From Xylaria sp. FL1777 (Eukaryota; Ascomycota; Sordariomycetes; Xylariales; Xylariaceae): a stretch of DNA of 64,000 bases. Where the stretch lies: assembly GCA_022578965.1 (NCBI GenBank), contig MU400604.1:96546-160545 (forward strand). The letters run 5' to 3'. Positions 60,861 to 64,000 of the stretch are shown here, piece after piece. The notes below the pieces were generated by a model, which was given only the letters and a program-made list of their open reading frames with translations, searched no databases and was not told where the DNA came from. The translations under genes were made by a program, and so were the position numbers. Each line of letters starts with the position of its first letter. Positions within the stretch are counted from its first letter, which is position 1.

Positions 60861-62094
60861 TTAGTATACTAATTACTAGTTTAGTTTTGCTTAGTATTTA
60901 AAGTTAATTTACTAGTAATTTAAGTAACATTTAACTTTGGTTTTTTTTTACTATAGTTTAAGCGTTATTTTTTAGTTATTAGTTTTTAGCGTTATTATGC
61001 AGCATTAATTATATTAGCTTATATAGTTAGCAATAAGTTATAATAGTTTATTAGCTTTTGCTAAAGTAGTACATTTAGTTTTTAGTAATATAATAAGGCT
61101 TTTTTGCCTTTGTTTTAGCAAATATCTTAAAGTTTAATGCTAACAAAATATTAATCAAACAGTTTTAGGTCTTAGTTAGCTTATTAATTTGCTTGTTTTA
61201 ATTATACGTTTATGCTAGCTTATAAAAAAGCAAACTGCTTAAGCAAAATTTTAGTTTAGTTTAAAAATACCTTTTAATTAGTTTTAAATTGTTTTTTTTT
61301 TAAGGTTAATAATCTTTGCAATGCTAATTAATAAGCATTTTTATAGTTTTAGTTTATATTGCTATATGCATATAAAATCTTGTTTTTATTGCAATAGAAT
61401 TTCTAATTAGCTTTTTTAAAAATAGTTTAAAATTCTTTTACTTACTTTAGCTAACATTAATAAGTAAATTCTATGCTAAAAAAGTTATAATTAAACTTTA
61501 ATAGTTAGCTAAAATTAGCATTTTTAAATAAGTAGCGCTAATAGTAATATAAGCAATTTTAACGTGATTAATATTTAGGTTTTTTTTAATTATGCTTTTT
61601 ATTAAAGCTAAAAAATAAAAGGTTATTATTATTACTAAGATTTTTATGTTTTTGTTTTTAACTTAAGTTATAAAATTATTTTTTAAGGTTTAAAAAGTTT
61701 TTTTGTTCTTTTAAAAATGTTATTTTTTAGTTCTTTTGTTTACTTAATTATAAAGTAAAAGTAGTACGAGCTATTTTTAATTTTAAAGCAACTTGTTTGC
61801 TTTTATTTTTTTACTACGCAACTTGCTGCTTTAGCTCTTTAATTTTAGCTAAAAGCTATGCAATTTATGTTTGCAACAGTTAAGTATTAGCACCTAAAGC
61901 ACTAAATAATTATTGTTTGCTTAAGCTTAATTCTAAAAATAATTCGTGCTAAGTTCGTTTTTGGTTTATTATTAAAGTTTGTTTTAAAAAAAAGCTATTA
62001 AGAATAGTATTAACTCATATAGTTAGTTAGTGTTTAGCTATTCCGTAGTATAACAAAGTATTATAAATAACTTTATTTTAAAAAGCTTTAAAAT

Positions 62095-62287
62095 TATTAT
62101 AAAAGGTATAAAGCATTAAAAGTTAAGTATAATAGTTAATATATTTCTAGTTTTATAGTAGGTATTTAACAAAACTAAAGCTTAAAAAAAAAAGGAAACT
62201 TCCATGAAATGAGTATAAGAAAAATATTCCATATATACATATAACTTATAATATATGCTAAAGTACCTAAATAGCTTAGTTATAACA
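62095..62287 (-). repeat. Right LTR of element Y
   Basis: A 193-bp repeat. Its first bases read TATTATAAAAGG, which is TGTTATAGAAGG after RIP-type G-to-A changes. The TATAA duplication follows directly. Confidence 0.82.
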
Positions 62288-64000
62288 TATAAACAATTAA
62301 AGTTATTTAATATATAACTTAAAAAAATAGTTTAATTAAAAGTAATAAATAATAAAAAGTAATAAATTAATATAATTAATAAACTTATAAAACTATAAAA
62401 ACTTTAAATTATTAAAGCTTAAAATATAGCTTAAAAAAAAATTATGTTTAAAAAAACAAAACTATAACTATAAATAATATAGTTATTAAACTAATTATAA
62501 ACTATTAAAACATTTAGTTATTAAATAAACTTAAAAAAACAAAACTTATAAAACTTTAAAATAAAAACAAATAAAATTAAAAGCTATAAAAAATACTATA
62601 AAAAAAGAACTAATAAAAATAAACGAAGTATTTTTATAGCTTAAACTGCTTTAAATATAACAAAATAAAAAAGCATTAATAATTAGCGCAAAAACTAATA
62701 TGTTTTAAAAACTAAAGCTAGTAATTTAATTAATTATTAAAAGTTATTATTATAATAAAACTATAATAAAAAACAATAATAATATTTTATGCTTAAAAGA
62801 TCTAAAATATAATAAAGTATTATAAAATTGCTATATAATATATTATTGCTATTAACATTTATTTAACAAACTAAAAAATAATTAGTTTTTTAAATAAATT
62901 ACAAAAATAAAAATATAAAACTTTTATAAATTAAAGTAGTTAGTTATAACTATAGTTTATTATAAAGATTTACGAAAATTTGCAACATTTAAAAAAGATT
63001 TTAATTATACTTATAATATTATTTTAAAAAAATATAAAAACAACTGCTATAAATATTACTAGCTAATTAAAGCACAATTATATTAAAAAATAGTTACTAA
63101 AAGTAAAAAAACTTAAAAACTGCAATTTAAAGCTTAATTAAAAGCAAAAATAAAATAAAGCGCAATAATATTTAAAGTATAAAATAAAACAAGCATTTAA
63201 ACATTTTATAAAAAAAAATTAAAAAACAAAATAAATACTTGCTAAAAAAGCAGCAAATAGTTAAAAAAACTAAAGCCTTACGTAAAGTTTAATGCAATAA
63301 CTAGTAAAACTAATTTAAAGTTAAACTTATATATTAAAAAAAAAAATATAATACTTTAATTAACTTAAAAGCATAAGCTAACATAATTTTACTTAAAGTA
63401 ATAAAACAAAATAAAATTTTTTAAAAATATAAACAAAGATCTTAAAAAATTAAAAGATTTAATAAAAGCACTTTTAGCTATAATAACAGTTGTATACTTA
63501 AAAAAACTAAACTTTTTAATATATTTATATAAAAACACAAAAAACAAATTATATTAAATATTGCTAATATATTTAATTATAACATTATTTTAAAAATATT
63601 ATAGCTAAAAATTAATAATCTTTTAATTTAATAAAAAGCAAAAACTATTAATTAAAAAAGTAAAAAACAAAGCAAGAAAATTAAAAAAATCGCAAAAGAA
63701 ATTCTAAACAAAATACTAAAAGTATATTATAAATTTTACAAACTATTTAAAAAAAAAGAAAAAAAAAACTTTTTAAATATAGCTTATAAAACTATTATAT
63801 TTTTATTAAAAAAAAATGTTAACTAAAGCTTTATTAAGTATACTATATAAGCTTAAATAAAACAAACGCTTTATAAAAATACATTTAAAAAAACTTAGCA
63901 AAAAGATTTCTAAAAAAATCTTAGTTATTTGCTAAATACTTTATAGTATTAATACTTAAAATAAAAAATAAAAAACAACTAATTAATAAAAAAAAAAAAC

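Larger units (their letters stand above)
54428..62287 (-). mobile_element. LTR retrotransposon Y, 7.86 kb, inserted in the right-hand X
   Basis: Two direct 193-bp LTRs (54,428-54,620 and 62,095-62,287) share the sequence from TGTTATAGAAGG to GCTTAGTTATAACA, with only C/T and G/A differences. The flanks are TATAA at 54,423-54,427 and 62,288-62,292, a 5-bp target-site duplication. Right after the left LTR comes CTATTCCTCTCTTTTT (54,622-54,637), whose complement is a good polypurine tract, so the element is probably transcribed on the minus strand. Internal sequence is AT-rich with no readable domain; short frames at 54,788, 57,456 and 60,344 are compositional. It is unrelated to X by eye. Confidence 0.82.
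52257..64000 (+). mobile_element. Right-hand copy of LTR retrotransposon X, inverted relative to the left copies
   Basis: It begins with an LTR (52,257-52,750). The internal sequence then matches the reverse complement of the left copies: 52,751-54,427 corresponds to about 14,405-12,735, and 62,288-64,000 continues through the uninterrupted junction near 63,165 into the other internal half. Element Y (54,428-62,287) splits it. The far LTR lies beyond the window. It is RIP-degraded, so no protein is readable. Plus-strand transcription is inferred from homology with the left copies. Confidence 0.75.

Overview
The window reads as nuclear DNA of a filamentous ascomycete (Pezizomycotina; a Sordariomycete or close relative is my inference). 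The genes have short introns of 50-118 bp with GTRNGY-type donors and CTAAC-like branch sites. The protein set is fungal: Zn2Cys6 regulator, NAD-GDH, GH78 rhamnosidase, CorA/Mnr2. Long, extremely AT-rich blocks carry the CpA-to-TpA signature of repeat-induced point mutation (RIP). The layout is a gene island of about 32.6 kb (15,608-48,221) between two RIP-eroded repeat blocks (1-15,607 and 48,222-64,000).

Left block: a nest of one LTR retrotransposon family, here called X. An older minus-strand X begins left of the window and ends with an LTR at 14,406-14,900. It was split by a younger complete X at 4,137-11,854, with a TATTG duplication on both sides, so the element inserted into a copy of itself. 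Right block: another X in the opposite orientation (LTR at 52,257-52,750). It is split by an unrelated LTR retrotransposon, Y (54,428-62,287; 193-bp LTRs, TATAA duplication). Between the X copies and the island lie two 704-bp inverted copies of a border repeat (14,904-15,607 and 48,222-48,925). Both end abruptly at the island edge, and the sharp base-composition change falls inside both copies at the same point.

Island, left to right: mitochondrial processing peptidase alpha (+), secreted GH78-type rhamnosidase (-), NAD-specific glutamate dehydrogenase (-), a nearly 5-kb divergent spacer, kynureninase (+), a possible 42-codon ORF, CHY zinc-finger protein (+), proteasome alpha-4 subunit (-), Zn2Cys6 regulator (-), a 7.5-kb stretch of decayed coding sequence (HET-like, F-box-like and unidentified remnants), and a CorA/Mnr2-type magnesium transporter (-). 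The intact genes are mostly housekeeping and do not form an obvious pathway. NAD-GDH and kynureninase both serve amino-acid catabolism, but they are 5 kb apart and probably unrelated.

Exon structures were rebuilt by hand from splice signals, frame continuity and family conservation. The alpha-4 gene needs a 7-nt internal exon, and the CHY gene needs a first coding exon of only five bases. I found no tRNA, rRNA, CRISPR or recognisable secondary-metabolite cluster.
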